Of a DNA stretch of 64,000 bases, positions 11,848 to 29,996 are shown piece after piece. The DNA is from Melampsora larici-populina 98AG31. Its lineage: Eukaryota > Basidiomycota > Pucciniomycetes > Pucciniales > Melampsoraceae. Under the pieces are notes generated by a model. It was given only the letters and a program-made list of their open reading frames with translations, was not told the DNA's origin and did no database searches. The stretch spans positions 1,885,681 to 1,949,680 of the forward strand of contig NW_006768771.1 in NCBI RefSeq assembly GCF_000204055.1, written 5' to 3'. The first letter of the stretch is position 1; every line of letters starts with the position of its first letter. A program made the translations under genes and the position numbers.

Positions 11848-14682
11848 ATGAGTTACGTGTCGCCACCCCGGCTGCCCGGCATCATCGACAAAACTGGACA
11901 AATCACCGTAGATTCACCCGTGCCTGACTTCTATGAACGTGTTCGGCAAGAAAGTTTAGAGGACTCTGTCGATTCGGCAAATACCTCGTTTAGTTCTTAT
12001 TCCGGTATTTCAGAAGAATGTTTAACACCTTTAATCCCTTCGGAAGAAAATCCACATAAATCTCATTATAGTCACGATGGAAGTGAGATCTTACTCGATT
12101 CCAGAAAACCTTTGGGTGAAATTTGCTTAAATGCAATTCAAATCGATCCAAGTCTTCCTATCAGCGTCCCGCCAAGAAAACTTTCTGACCCATTTGCTTG
12201 GTCTCCTAACCAAGCCATCCAAATACTCCAACCGTCCCCGGATTCGAGCAATAAGAACAGTGTCCCGAGTATTGATGATCTATTAGAAACTAAAGTACAG
12301 TCAAGACCAATTAATAGGTTAAGGTCAGGTAGTGAGAGTAAAGCTCAAAGTCTTCAACCAGTCGAAATCAAATGTACGGACGGTCAGAAGATCTTAACTA
12401 TTTGTCCTTCTCTCTTCACCGTCAAAGAAGGTTTAACGGACAAGTCTGAGGTGGAGAAAACGGCACCGAATGGATTTGAATGGAGACAGGTTCAAGAGTT
12501 GAATGAAGAAAATCTTCGACGTCTCAATGAGCTACTTGAAAGTGAAGAACACGGCGACTCTCTAGGCTCTTCATTCATCAAGCTAGAACAAGGAGACGCG
12601 GAAAGTGCTAAGTTTTTGGATAGTGATGATGATGAGGATGATCATGTGTTGATTAATGGACGATCCAGGCATACTGAAAGCGGCGCCCCTCGAGATTGCA
12701 GCACTAACCTCAGCATCGTACCCACTATAGCTAGCCCACCCAGTTTTATTCACTCGCCATTTGTGAACGACTCGACAGACATTGCCGAATCAGTTTCTCC
12801 AAAAGGTTCGAAAGTGGCATCAGATCGTTTTTTGAAAGTTGATTCCTCGTCCAAGAAAGTCTCTACGTTTTTCGACCATGACGTCGTTTTACCACTCCCA
12901 TCAAATGATCCAACTCTCAAGTCTAACAAAACTACGCGCGATCCAAAAGTAGTCAAGTCTGGTGTGAACATCTCATTGGAGCGCTTGAGTACAATGCTTC
13001 TTAAACAGAGGAAGGTGGATTTTGAGTATGATGATACTGAATCTTTCCTCAGTCAAGATAGTCCGCCTGAAAACTCTGCTGAAGAGGTTTCTACTGACGA
13101 GGGCAACAAATCTAAAAGGGGCAAGTCAAGGAGGAAGGTGGGGAAAGTAAGATGTACATTATCAAAAGACGAGCGAATGTTAGGAATCAGATGGCTTCAT
13201 CTCGTGTGTAGATATTTCTTTTTCCTTCTAGTCAGCGTTCTTCGTATTCTGATGTAGCAGTATACTGACAGTCGGCCTGTATTGACATCCTTTCTAGGTT
13301 GACACCAGCACCACGACTAATCCCAACATCACTCCAGAAGTTCGATACCATGCCAGCATTCTTTTCTCGCTTTACTGGGGTTCTAGAACTGGCAACTCAA
13401 GTCCTGATCAGTCAAAGAGTACAGAGGATTCAGACGTACCACTGAAAGAAGGTCGTCACTCACAATCAAAGAAAAAGGAAAACGTTGAGACTTCACGAGA
13501 AAAAAGAAAGAAGAGTAAATTGATTGCTGCTACCGCAATGGCATCTCTTACATTGGCCACCAAGGTATGTTGTTCTGCTTCCGTACCTATCTTTTTTGTA
13601 CATTACTCATCCGTATTCTTATCGCGTGATCTTTGAACAACAGTGGCATTTTGATTTTTGCAAGCCGCTCTTCACTGTACAGCTCAAAAGCTTTTGTCAG
13701 ACGACGAACTTTGGCTCGTTCAAAGTAACTCCGGAGAATCTGATTGTGATTATTAATCCTTTTTCTCTTTAATTGCTTCTCCAGTTCTTCTTCGAGCCAC
13801 AATCACTGACTGAAATCTCCTTGAATTTAAACTAGATGGCAGAAAGAGCTATTCTATTTTCTTACCCAGTAGCCGGTGGATTATGGCTCGATTGTCCACA
13901 CGCATTTCTCGAAGAACTTATCAATGTGGTTCCAACGTTGAACATACTCAGTTCAATTCCTGAATATATCCTTCGAAAGAATTATTATAATGTGGGACAA
14001 AGTTTAAGATATTATGATGAACAGAAGAATGTGAAGGAGATTGATTCGGATGGAGTTTGGGATTGGCCTGATGTGATGCATGAGTTTGATTTGGCTTTGG
14101 AAAAAGTAACAACAGGTGAGTAGTAATGTATAAAGGATTGAATTTGATTTGAACAAATCATATCAAAACAGAAGACTGACGAGTTTGATTTCGAACAACT
14201 TGATATCGTTCTAGTCCAAGAATTCCTTGCCTTTAATCCGGCAGTATTTTGCGTGATCGCATTATACTTAGCTTTAGTAGAAGTCGAACCTGGATATTAT
14301 GAAAAGAAACAAGATTCACGAAAGAAGAAGGATGAGTTATTAGATACATCGAAAGATATCACAGATGAAACGATTATGACCTCTGAAAATATTCAAGATA
14401 CGTTAAAGAAGTTATTGATTGAAGAAGAACATTCGGAGTTATGGGTATGGAAGTTTATTGATGTGAATGATACCATGAACCAAGTCTGTGAAGCATTAAG
14501 AGTCTCTGCTGTAAGTCTTTTTGGAGCCTCCTTACACCTCGAGTGCTTTGATTACAAGCAAACAAGCTGATTCTCATCATTCTTCTTCTTTGCTGCCTGT
14601 TTGGATGGATTCATAGAGGGACGTCGAGGAATGTCTTAATTGGTATTCGGAAGTTGGATTCGCTAACATCCATTTCCCTTGA
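11848..14682 (+). CDS. Conserved-looking hypothetical protein, 754 aa, not recognised
   Basis: Five exons fit: 11848-13203, 13298-13564, 13836-14115, 14215-14510, 14617-14682, all joining in frame. I do not recognise the family. Residues 1-452 are hydrophilic, rich in S, D, P and E, with an acidic DSDDDEDDH run and basic KRGKSRRK segment, and look disordered. Exon 2 ends in a basic patch (KKKENVETSREKRKKSKL) followed by a small-residue helix. The C-terminal 200 residues look folded: a membrane-associating or buried segment ILFSYPVAGGLWLDCPHAF, then EFLAFNPAVFCVIALYLALV, and a short C-terminal helix with WKFIDVNDTMNQVCEAL. The donor of intron 1 (GTGTGT) is the least certain junction. Could be an organelle-membrane or regulatory protein; no function is assigned. 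Confidence 0.65.
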
Positions 14683-16727
14683 TCTTCTGTGGTACAACCT
14701 TTAACAGGCCTACTTTTCATATTCTGTTATTTTGCCTGACTAGCTCTTTATTTTTTGTTTTCTTATCATTCTCTTTACTATTTAAAAAATTTAAACCATC
14801 CATCATTTGTAAATCTCACTGATCTTCTTGATTTTCACTTTTCTGTTCTTTTCTGTTTCTCTTTCACTTTCTCGCTTTTTCACTTTTTCACTTTTTCACA
14901 TATTCGATTTTTCACTTCTTCACTTCTTCACGTTTTCGATTTTTCAATTCATCACGTTTTCGATTCTACGCCTTCTCTCTCTATCTCTTTGGATGTTTCT
15001 TTTATTTTGATTCCCTTTCTTTTTCCGATGGTTTTATACTTTTTAACTTTTCTTATCTTAGTATTTTTTTGTGAAATGTATCTTGGGTTCGTGAGATGTT
15101 ATTCACTGGATTTTGACCAATGCTTCTTTTTCACAACTCGTTGTGCTTCTTAACACACGATGGTTTATCAGGAAGCTGAACAGAAGTAGACCAGCTAAAA
15201 GCAGTGCGCTTTATGCAGAATTTGTAATCAAATCATCAGGTACATAATCTTAACATCTCTTTCACTTGTAGGTAGACTTGTTTCGCAGAGTAGTAACCAC
15301 CAAATAGATGTGAACCCCAAATGCATGATATCATCTTTACAAAACTCTGAATGGATTGCCTCAATTTCAAACTTCAAAGTGTCAGATATAAACAAATAAA
15401 TTGCATTGAGCCAGAGTTTGCAAACACTGCCAGTGTGAGATCAGGGTCGTTGAAATCGGCATTGTTATGTTACCGATCGCTTTAGGTCACCTTAATTTAG
15501 TCATTTAAGCTGTCAAACAAAACTAAAATTGTTAAAATGAGATTAAACTGGTGACCTCACTGAACTAATTTGAAGGTTTTGAACGAATTGAAGTTCTTCT
15601 TGACCACTCTATCATTGACTCATTAGCACTGCAGATGGTCAATCAAAAGAAATCAAGACTATCAACTACATCGAAGAAAAACTTATCAGGCTCCAAGTAT
15701 CATCCATCAACTACCTTCAACCTCAAAAACTAAACCAACACAGAGTGTTCGAACAAGGAACTGATAAGGTCAGCAACTTATCGATCGATCGAAGGCAAAC
15801 AGGTATGTACTTAAGATATCCTAGCTAAAAAAACCTTTATAAACCCATTTGATACTATCTCATCAAAACCCATTGACCACCATCCACCAATTATCACCAC
15901 CAAGTTCCAACATCACCAAAACTAACATCAACACCGTCATCATCATCACCAAAACCACTTCACTGACACCGCTTGACCTTGACCATCAAACCAAATTCAT
16001 ATTTCAACATTAAGAACTAAAATAGAAATCAAGACCAAGGTATGTCATTCTACTTGACTTTGTTTTCCGTCCAACAACCCATCAACCTGATTGACTGACT
16101 CCAGCCGCCACCAACGAGATTCTTACTAATCCTTGCTGACCATTTGTTTTGATCTCCTTTTCATCTGTATAAATCAATCAGTCTTCCCCGTATCGATCCA
16201 CATATTATCAACCCCCTTCTCAATCCAAGCAGTTCAACTATCACCAACTGTTTGTCTTGTGCACTCAACTTGGTTGGACGCATCCACACAATCATCTCAT
16301 TCATAGATCATGGTCAGTGGTTTGTTCTGGCTTTCTCCTTTCCGATTCACATTTGAGTCAGTTGCTCCATCATCGGATCACTCACCTACAACCACACGCG
16401 ATGATCGAGCTCAGTCCGTTCATCTCATACAATCTCGATCATTTTCACGCACCACAATATAAGCCTTGGCTCTCAGGTCACCTTTTTATATAGGCGTTTG
16501 TCAACTCGTCGATTGAATATTGAACGTCCAAGCTATCTTTTCAACTCGCACTCACTCAAAACGCTCTTTCCAAGAAATATCCTCACACAAGCTCATCCAG
16601 CATCCGTTTATCACATCCTTACTGATCTCATATTTCATCTTACCCTTCTCCTCAAATTCTCAACATCCTTATCGAATCGCCTCATCAGGACCCACTCGAA
16701 GGACCGTCGACGATCGTACAAGATTCA
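14683..16727. repeat. Intergenic, with TTTTTCAC-type low-complexity tract
   Basis: About 2 kb without a supported gene. Positions 14830-14985 are a degenerate tandem array of TTTTTCAC / CTTCTTCAC / GTTTTCGATT words. Long open frames over this tract (for instance 14755-15153) are pure F/S/L low complexity and are rejected. From 15840 to 16240 there is CACC- and CATCA-rich sequence, probably promoter and leader of the deubiquitinase gene. Confidence 0.55.
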
Positions 16728-21222
<4,495 letters not shown>

Positions 21223-23023
21223 TTCGTTTTCTTTTGATGATTGTTTTCATTTTGATTTGATTCTTCCTGATGTCTACTCTCTCTGTCTTCTATCTGAATG
21301 CTCTTCTCCGTTTATTTTATGTGATTTGGTTTGATTGTCTCACTTGATGCGAAACTTTTCTTTATTCTTTTTTTTGTGATTGTTGTGTATCTTCAAAAAG
21401 AAAAAAAAGTAACTTTTTTTTATTGTTTTTTTTTTTCGTCCAATTTGTTTTTTTTTGTTGATTGTTTGGTTTCTTTATGTGTCTGTGTGTGGGTGGGTGG
21501 GTGTGTGGTGATTGTCGTTTTTTTTTAAACAGAAGAGGGTTAAGTGCAACTGAAAAGAGAAGAAGGGAAAATGAACAAAAAATAATGGAGTGTTTCTTCT
21601 TCGATGATTTTTATTTATTTGGGTTTAGATGGTGGAAAAGGTGGAAGGAAAGGGATTGGTAACCAAAGTTTAAAGATTTTAGGTTTGCTGGGTTAGTATA
21701 TGCATAGTATATATAAAAATTAAATCTAGATGCTCTGTTGCAAGTTTGCATACGAGTAAAACTGTGTTTTTGAATCTTGAGGTGATTGAACTCAAGGAAA
21801 AAAGAGTTGAATTTTATGGAAGCTCTAATTGAGATATCTTGTTTGAATAGGTAACTTGATAATATCTATCTGAATTTCTCAAAAGAAAAAGAAAATTGGT
21901 CTCAATGTGAGTTGATAGAACTTTTGATCAGCCCTCAGGCTCACTGATACATACAACATTTTGTAAGGTATTCAAAGGATCAAACTCATCAAAGCAGTAA
22001 GGTATTACTATGGGTTGAAATTCAATCTGGTATTAAAAGATAAAGTAAGAAGTCATTGTGTCATAGAGTTTAAGAAGATAAAGATGGATAATTGGTCCAT
22101 GAGATGAGTCTTTGTAAGATATTAGTTGAGTGTTGCATGAAGAAAATTGAATGTGATCTATATAAGAGCTTCTTCTCTAATACTCCTACATATCAGGATT
22201 AACTTCAAGGTATTATTGTGGTACAAATTTCTACCTCAACATCTTATGTCAACAGTTTTTCAAGTTTTGAAAAATCAGAATCAACATACTTTCTAGGTAT
22301 TTGTACAAAATGGCAATGCCAATAGACATAAAAATTGTCTCTTAGGGTCTATTTAAATATAAGTATCCTCAAGATACAAGACTAATTTGAGAGGAAGTGG
22401 TTTAAGATAATTTCTGGGTATCATTCCAATCATCTAGCTTTTGACACTTGGTTCAAAGGGAACTGTTTTGAAGATCAAGTATAAATCAGAGGAAAGAACA
22501 ACTTGAAAGTCAAAGAAAGGTGGGGTTAACTTCAAGTATGATAGACCAGTACATATTTCAAAACATGCTCAAAGCTTCCAAAGGTATGCTTTCTGTGATA
22601 AATTGGTTTTGTTGATGTGGACCTTACCTGTAGAATTCATCTGTCTCCTCCAGGAACCAAAGATCCCCAGAATAATCAACTCTATGTACCCGCTGATCAA
22701 ACATCAATGGCGGGTTCTTGAAGCGTGCCCATGTGGCATGAATAAAAGGTGAGCTCGGACCGAATCCGTAGATGTGCATATGTAATTATTCCAGTGGTTG
22801 CCTTGGTATGTATTAGGTAAGTTGACTTGTAACTAGGTTTCTGCCCTGTATCGGAAATACAGGTCGTTGCAAATTTTCATTCACCCACCAACTGAACTCA
22901 ATCAAGAGTGGTCTCTTCTCTCTCTCTTTCACCCTCTCCTTCAGATCGCTACCTCAACCATTCCTCCTTCCCTTCTTACTCTACAGATAGACTGCATTAG
23001 ATTATCATAACACCACATTCATA
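21223..23023. promoter_or_regulatory. Intergenic; pyrimidine-rich promoter/leader of the eEF3 gene at its right end
   Basis: 1.8 kb without a gene. The left third is T- and G-rich low complexity after the deubiquitinase stop. The final 110 bases (about 22910-23015) are strongly CT-rich (TCTCTTCTCTCTCTCTTTC and similar), typical of promoters and leaders of highly expressed fungal translation genes, and lie directly upstream of the eEF3 start. No convincing TATA box was identified. Confidence 0.45.
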
Positions 23024-26000
23024 ATGGCATCAGCCGTACCTACCCCCGCTCGAGTTAACCCTGAAGACATCCCAGGCAGTCACGCTGCTGCTGCTGCTCA
23101 AGCCGATGGTTCCAAGGCTGAAGCCAAGGTCAGACTCTTCTTTCTCCTTTTCTTTTAAATTCGGGTCAACCTTTTCCTGTTTTTCCTTTTCCTGTTTTTC
23201 CTCTTGATTCGATCTCTTACATCAGTTTTTTTACCTTATCTTCACCGTAGATGGACATCAACGTCCTTCTCACCAACACTGACAAAGCTGCCCGCGACAG
23301 CGCTGCAAGCGAGTTAGTTAACATTGTCAAAGTAAGTCATCATGGTCTCATCAAAATTATTTCTTGTCCGACTTTATTTTGACTTCAAAAACTTTTCTAG
23401 ATCGAAGGTCCCCAGGCTTTTGTTCGTCTCGGTCTTTCTGACGCGATCGTCAAAGGTTTGACCGACAAGAAAAACGCCACCGCTCGTGAGGGTGCCTGCA
23501 CACTTTTGAGCAGTTTGTGCGAAGCTGGCGTTGGTCATGCTGTCGAACCGTTCGTTTTCACTCACAGCGACTCGGTGGTACTTAACGAGCTTTTGGAGGT
23601 TCTCGGTGACAAACTTCCGGTCGTCCGTGATTCTGCCCTCGCCGCTCTCAAGAGCCTCGTCAAGATCATGACCCCATGGGCCTTGCACTTGATTCTCCCC
23701 GTCTTACTCACTCAAATCGCCAATGCCGGTAAATGGCAAGTCAAGACTGGTGCTCTCGAAATCTTGGACGAGCTTGTCGTCAGTTCTGCCGATCAAATGT
23801 CCAAAGCAATGCCCGACATCGTACCTGTTTTGGCTGCTGCCATCTGGGATACGAAAGCCGATGTCAAAAAGGCAGCTCGTGCCTCTTTGACTAGGGCTTG
23901 TGCTGTTAGTATTTGCTCCTCTCTTTGTATCCTCCAGTTTTAGCCTCAAGACTGACTCTTTGTTTTACACCCTTCCTCAGTTGGTATCGAACAAGGATAT
24001 CGAAAAATTCATTCCTGCTTTGATCTCTGCTTTGATCAACCCGGTCGAAGAAGTACCAAAGTGTATCCAGCTGTTAGCTGCTACCACTTTCGTATCCGAA
24101 GTCGATGCACCAACGCTTTCTCTCATGGTACCTCTTCTTACAAGAGGATGTAACGAGCGACCTACACCTACCAAGCGTAAAGTCGCCGTGATCACGGACA
24201 ACATGGCCAAACTTGTCGACTCGGAGGTCACTGTCCGACCCTTCATTCCCCAACTCCTTCCCGCCCTCATGAAGATGGCCGATGTCACCGGTGATCCTGA
24301 AGCGCGTGGTGTTGTCAACAAAGCCATCGCAACCGTCCGTGAGGTCGGAAAAGTCCCAGCCGACTCTGATGGAACCAACATGCCGCCTTTCAAGAAGCAC
24401 TCTCCTGCTGACACGGCTAAGGCATTTGTCGCATCCATCAAGAAGGCCGGTGGTAGCAGCCAACGGGCCGCCACCAGCACAGACTCTCCCCTTGTCATCT
24501 TTATCTCTGAGATCGGAGCTGCGCTAGTGAACGCTCGTAACTACGAGCTCACCGAGTGGGAGTCCGCCCTTGTCCCATATGTCACCTTGGCCTTCGATCC
24601 TACAATTGCCGTTCAGAAAGCTCCAGGTGTCGTACGAGAAGTGCTCGAGCAAAGTGCCAAGGAAGAAGGTGACGTCGTTGAAGTATTTGAAGATGAAGAA
24701 GAGGGCGAGGACTTGTGTAACTGTACCTTCTCTCTTGCTTACGGAGCCAAGATTCTTCTCAACACCGCCACTTTACGATTGAAGCGAGGTCACCGTTATG
24801 GGCTTTGTGGAAGAAACGGTTCTGGCAAATCTACTCTCATGGTATGTTTTGTATCTTTATACTCTTTCACACCTGGCACTGATGAATGCTATCCGCCCTC
24901 TGTGTTCACTAGCGTGCCATCCACAACGGACAAGTTGAAGGCTTTCCGTCCCCCGATGAAGTTCGAACATTCTACGTTGAACACGATATTGACGGATCCG
25001 AGGCCGAGATTGCAATCATTGATTGGATAGACTCTGACACCCGTATCCAAGCCACTCGAGACGAGAAATCCAAGGCGCTAGCTGAGGTCGGTTTCTCTCC
25101 GGACCGACAAGGACATGCCATCGGATCACTCTCTGGTGGTTGGAAGATGAAACTTGCTCTTGCCCGAGCAATTCTTTTCAAGGCCGATATCTTGCTGCTT
25201 GATGAGCCTACCAACCATTTGGATGTGCTCAACGTTCAATGGCTGATGGACTACTTGAAGTCTCTTGAGACTTGTACCTCGATCATCGTCTCTCACGACT
25301 CAGGCTTCTTGGACAATGTTTGTACCGACATCATTCACTTGAACCGATTCAAGATCAAACGTTATCCTGGTAACTTGCAAGCCTTTGTTCAACGTGTACC
25401 GGAGGCCAAGGCCTATTACGAACTCTCAGCTCTTGAAGAATATCAATTCAAGTTCCCTGACCCACCTTTCTTAGATGGTGTCAAGACCAAGGAAAAGGCG
25501 CTGATGAAGATGAGGAAAGTCGGATTCCAATACCCTGGCTCTCCTGCTCAACAATTGTACGATGTTACCCTGCAAGTCTCCCTCAGTTCGCGTGTCGCCG
25601 TCTTGGGTCCCAATGGAGCTGGTAAATCTACCTTGGTGAAGTTATTGATTGGTCAACTCGAACCGAACAAGGGTGGTGATGTATGGAAGCATCCTAACTT
25701 GGTCATTGGATACGTTGCCCAACATGCTTTCCGTGAGTTTCTCGATCTCTCGTGACGTGTCTCTGCACACCTTCTGAATCGTATTTCTATCATCCAGACC
25801 ACATCGATAACCATCTAGACGACACCCCGCTCCAGTACCTCCTCAACCGATACCAAACTGGAGAAGATATCGAGGAATTGCAAGCTGCCAACCGACAGTT
25901 GACTGCAGAGGAAGAGAAGAAGATGAAGGAAGGTGGAGTAGTGGTAGTCGAAGGCCAAAAACGATTCATCGAAGACATTACCAACCGAAAGAAATTGAAA

Positions 26001-26806
26001 CAATCCTTCGAGTATGAATGTTCTTTCAAAGGCTTGTCCTCATCAGAGAACATCTGGCTTGCAAGAGATGAGTTGATCAAGAGAGGTTTCGAGAAGAAGA
26101 TTATTGAAGTTGATAGTCGTGAAGCTCAAAAGGCTGGATTATTGAGACCCTTGGTCCGAAAGGAAATTGAAAACCACATGTCTATGTTTGGTCTTGAGGC
26201 TGAGTTTGTTACTCACAACGTTAGTATTCCTATCTTTATCCTTGAATGTCTTACTTTAGCTAACTTTGATACGCCTGTAGACAATGCGTGGTCTGTCTGG
26301 AGGTCAAAAAGTCAAGGTTGTGTTAGCTGCTGCTACATGGCGACGACCTCATGTGGTGATCTTGGACGAACCTACCAATTATCTTGATCGAGAGTCGCTC
26401 GCCGCGTTGATCGAGTCATTGAAGACATTTGAAGGTGGTGTCTTGGTGATCACTCACAACGTAAGTTATCCTCTTCCGTCTTTGATTTCATATACACTAA
26501 CAGAGCCCTGTTTATTTCCGTCTTCAGCGAGAATTCTCGGAATCGATCTGTTCTGAAGTATGGGCAATGAGAGATGGTTACCTTGAAGCCTCTGGTCACA
26601 ACTGGACCGAAGGACAAGGATCAGGTCCAAGAATCGATAAAGGCAAAGAAGATGAGGAAGATCACTTTGATGCCTTGGGTAACAAGATTGATGCTCCAAA
26701 GAAAGCCAAGAAATTGACTTCTAAAGATGAGCGAAAGAAGAAGAAAGAGAGGATGGCCAGAAAGAAAGCTGGAATCGAAAGTGATGAAGAGGATGTAGGT
26801 TTTTAG
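23024..26806 (+). CDS. TEF3: Translation elongation factor 3 (eEF3), ABC-F ATPase
   Basis: Eight exons: 23024-23128, 23251-23331, 23401-23904, 23981-24841, 24913-25732, 25798-26219, 26281-26460, 26528-26806; 1083 aa. N-terminal HEAT repeats (about residues 40-350) are followed by two ABC domains: Walker [11 protein letters not shown] (about 507-516) with signature [14 protein letters not shown] and Walker [13 protein letters not shown], then [29 protein letters not shown] and [13 protein letters not shown] lysine-rich tail ([16 protein letters not shown]) is the usual ribosome-binding C-terminus. eEF3 is a ribosome-bound ATPase needed in fungi for E-site tRNA release and translocation. G/C-ending codons and the CT-rich leader fit high expression. 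Two introns start GTTAGT. Confidence 0.97.
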
Positions 26807-28509
26807 TCTTGCTTTACATTTAGGTAACCAGTGATATCAAATACTAATGTGGATTGGCTTTCTTTGACAGCTTTGAGACCAAAACGGCTGTGAAAAGGGG
26901 GAGTTATATCTAGCTCACCCTGTCGATCATTCCATTCAGTCTTTTTCATTCTTCATTGCAGTTTTGTGATTTCCATTTTGTTTGTCAAATGATTGATTGA
27001 ATTAGAATCATCATCATGATCATGATCACATAGAGTACTTGGTTTCTTTTCTGTTCTCAATCCATTTGAATCAATTAAAAAAGCTCACTTGTTCACGCGT
27101 ATAGAGTATACCACCAGCAAAAAGAATAGATTTATGATGTAGAATTGAGAACATTCTTTTCTTAATATTTCTTTTAGCACTGAAAGATAATATTTGTGAT
27201 GACTACATACATGCTTGGATGATTGGAAAAGACTTCTTTTGAAATGTTGGTCTTGGTTGAGGTATGTGTGTGATTGTTTGACAGATCGTCGCAAGATTAT
27301 GTCCCTGGTTAAAGTCTTGTGGATGGTATGTATGATGAGAGTGAAGGAATTGAGGAAATTCAAAAATTACCTATGAAGTTAAGTGAGCTACAAATCTTGG
27401 GCTTTTGCTCTGTTTGAGTTCAACTTCAATTCACATTTTACATTTCATATTTGAGCTACTCATTTGATGAATGTAGGAGAAAAGAACACTGGCAGTTTCA
27501 GTCAAAAAATTGAAAGTTGAAGGAATTGTCTGGGTGCTTAGGATGGTCAAGGATACTTGCTAAGATCATACCCCAATGATGAACAGAACCACTATGAAAG
27601 CACAATGACAAACATATCACCTGACAAGATCATTGCCACCATCTCCCTTCATCTCTGATGTAAAAGTGAAAAGTATGAACATGTGACCCTTCGAGAAACT
27701 TTGTTGTAGCAGGGATCCAATTCAAATCATCCATATATGCACAACACAAGGTATTAAAGGGCCTCACATGAAGTCAACAAAGTTTGGTATTCTGCTTGTC
27801 TTTTAGGGTCACCAGCAGATGGTGTCTTTAACCAAGATATTGGTGAGTTTTTGCAAGATTAACTTGTTATTGAGTCACTCATATAGCATATGAATAAGAT
27901 GAAATGTGATGTGTCACCTTTTTATGTAGCTCCAAGGTTTTCCCCTCAAAACCCAACAAGCAGACAATGGATTCAGAGTTGCTTATACAAAATTGATTTA
28001 GTGTTTACCCTCCAGAATTCAAGCAGCGCGTCATGGCTAAATGTGTTCAAGCTTCCATGTTGGGTCATTGAATGGGGGATTTTATTATGTCATGGCTTTA
28101 AGACTTGGTGTTGGCTCGCAACTCTTGTACACACATATACGTACACAATCCTATTGACACATTAAGCAACAAATTAAAGCTTTCAAGATATGAACAAACC
28201 GAGAGTTATTTGACACAAAATATGAAAGTAGATAACCAAAAGACCAAAAATGATGCGCGCATCTGTTCATTAGAATTCATTGTCATAAGTTTTACATTCT
28301 GTAAATTTTCATCTTCATACCTCGCTGAATAAATGTAATTGGTCATCGAAGAACAGTAGCTTTGGGGTTAAGGAGAGGCTTGAACAAATAGATTGGCATA
28401 GCTTCAAGAGATGACTCAGAGTACTAATGAGTGGGAGAAGTCCGAATTTCATTTTTTCCAATACTAGCAGGGATGGACAACGCACCGGAAAGATGGCCAC
28501 AAATCAGTT
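26807..28509. other. Intergenic, 1.7 kb
   Basis: Sequence between the eEF3 stop and the 3' end of the minus-strand membrane-protein gene. AT-rich, no domain-bearing frame on either strand, no clear repeat. It must contain the two convergent 3' ends. A possible extra 3' exon of the minus-strand gene could lie at 28315-28500, but I cannot support it. Confidence 0.5.
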
Positions 28510-29996
28510 TCAATGGCAGAGCAAGATATCTTGAGCTTTGCTGAAGAAGAATCGTCTTACCTGACTTTCCGACCCCCAATTATGCAGGGTAGCGAAACCA
28601 CCGAGTGGATGCATGTATCCTGTTCCAGCTTCTGCTTTTGCCGCCTTCTCGTTCATTGTCATCTTATCAGATGAATGGGTACCTTGAGTTCCATCTAACC
28701 GAGCTTCTGCATCGTCCCGAACTTGCCTACGCACAAATGACTCCAAAACTCGACCCCCAGCCGCACTAGCAGCGGTCGAGGTTGCTGCTGAGATACCGGC
28801 TAGTCGTCGCAAGATACGGCGTTGAAGGTTGGGTCGAGCTTGTAAGTAAGCCGGATCTGGTACAGTTGTTTCTCCGCCTAGTGCGTTGTCTTTCTCATCA
28901 GAATTAAACATAGGATGATGACCCCCTCCTTCAAGCGCAGCCGGTGAGAGCTCAGATTTTTCATGACCGAACTTGACCCAAGGTGTTATGGAATGCTTTG
29001 AGCTTCCAGAAGATGGAGGTGTCAAGCGCTCAGATCGGATGGTCGGGTTTGGTTTGCGAAGCAGTCTGAATTTTCGGATTAAGAGGTAAATGCCACATCC
29101 AATCACGACCAAGCAAGATGCGATGATCATGCAGACGTCTTTGGAGGCCAGGTTTCCATGAGCATGGCGATTGTTTGCCGGAGTAGAAGTTGACTCTTTG
29201 GTTGATCTGGATGGAGACTCGTCAACTTTTCTGCCGGGTGAAGAGGTCGAGGAAGCGGGAGGCACCACCGCGTTTTTGATCGGCGCTTGGGGTTGAGTAC
29301 TGAGTGCCTTCTCTCGATTCCCTGCAACAACGGATTTTTGGGCTGCAAAAATAAGTCAGCGAGTATTTCGATGAGGGGTGTCAGATGGGTGTGCGTCGAA
29401 TTTGCAAGCTTACCAGACTTTTCAGGTTTTCCGGGAGTGTTTGGACTGGACCGTACCGCTGTGACAGGGTCCGCTTTCAACTTGAATTCCTCTCCGGTAG
29501 TGCTGTCCTGGCCTTGTGTCCTATTGGGTATGGTATCCTTAGAAGTCGTGCGGACTGGTGAATTCGTCCCTTTAACTGTTGAAACGATAGGGGTGGTTGC
29601 GCCACTGCTCGCATGGGAGATGTGACTGTCGGACGAGTTGGCTGTAGTTAAATCGACGGGACGTGTGATTGGTGTTGATGGTGATTTTAAGTGAATGTCA
29701 GCGAAAGGCGAACCTCTGGCGATGAGACGGTGTGATATAGGTGATGAGTTGTGAACTGTTTGCTCAGTTCCTCCAGCGTCTATGCCTAACCAGAGTGACT
29801 CTTCCTCCTCGCCTAGTTTGTTTGACTGGGATGCCTTGTTTTTGATTGAGGGATTGACGATAGTTTGTAACAACGCATTTGTCATTGAGTGAGGTACGAT
29901 GTGAGAGTGCTGTGCCACATATCCATTAATCTCGTATATTGACCAGAAGAACGAGACACATGTGCAGCACGTCCATAGAAGACAGTGCCATGCCAT
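28510..29996 (-). CDS. Single-pass membrane protein with Ser/Thr-rich ectodomain, function unknown
   Basis: Minus strand, two exons: 29996-29414 and 29342-28510, 471 aa. The first 20 or so residues (MAWHCLLWTCCTCVSFFW) are hydrophobic and could be a signal sequence. Residues about 60-250 are rich in S, T, P and N. A clear membrane helix (DVCMIIASCLVVIGCGIYLL, about 263-282) is followed at once by the stop-transfer cluster RKFRLLRK, so the Ser/Thr-rich part should face outside and the 190-residue tail the cytosol. The layout resembles fungal wall-stress sensors or other type I surface proteins, but no family is recognised. A consensus donor (GTAAGA) lies just before the stop, so the extreme C-terminus could be spliced differently. 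Confidence 0.7.

Noticed and set aside
14755..15153. 132-codon frame rich in Phe and Ser
   Set aside because: Produced by the TTTTTCAC low-complexity tract.
24074..24498. Long minus-strand frames opposite eEF3
   Set aside because: Shadow of a G/C-ended-codon gene on the plus strand with continuous homology.
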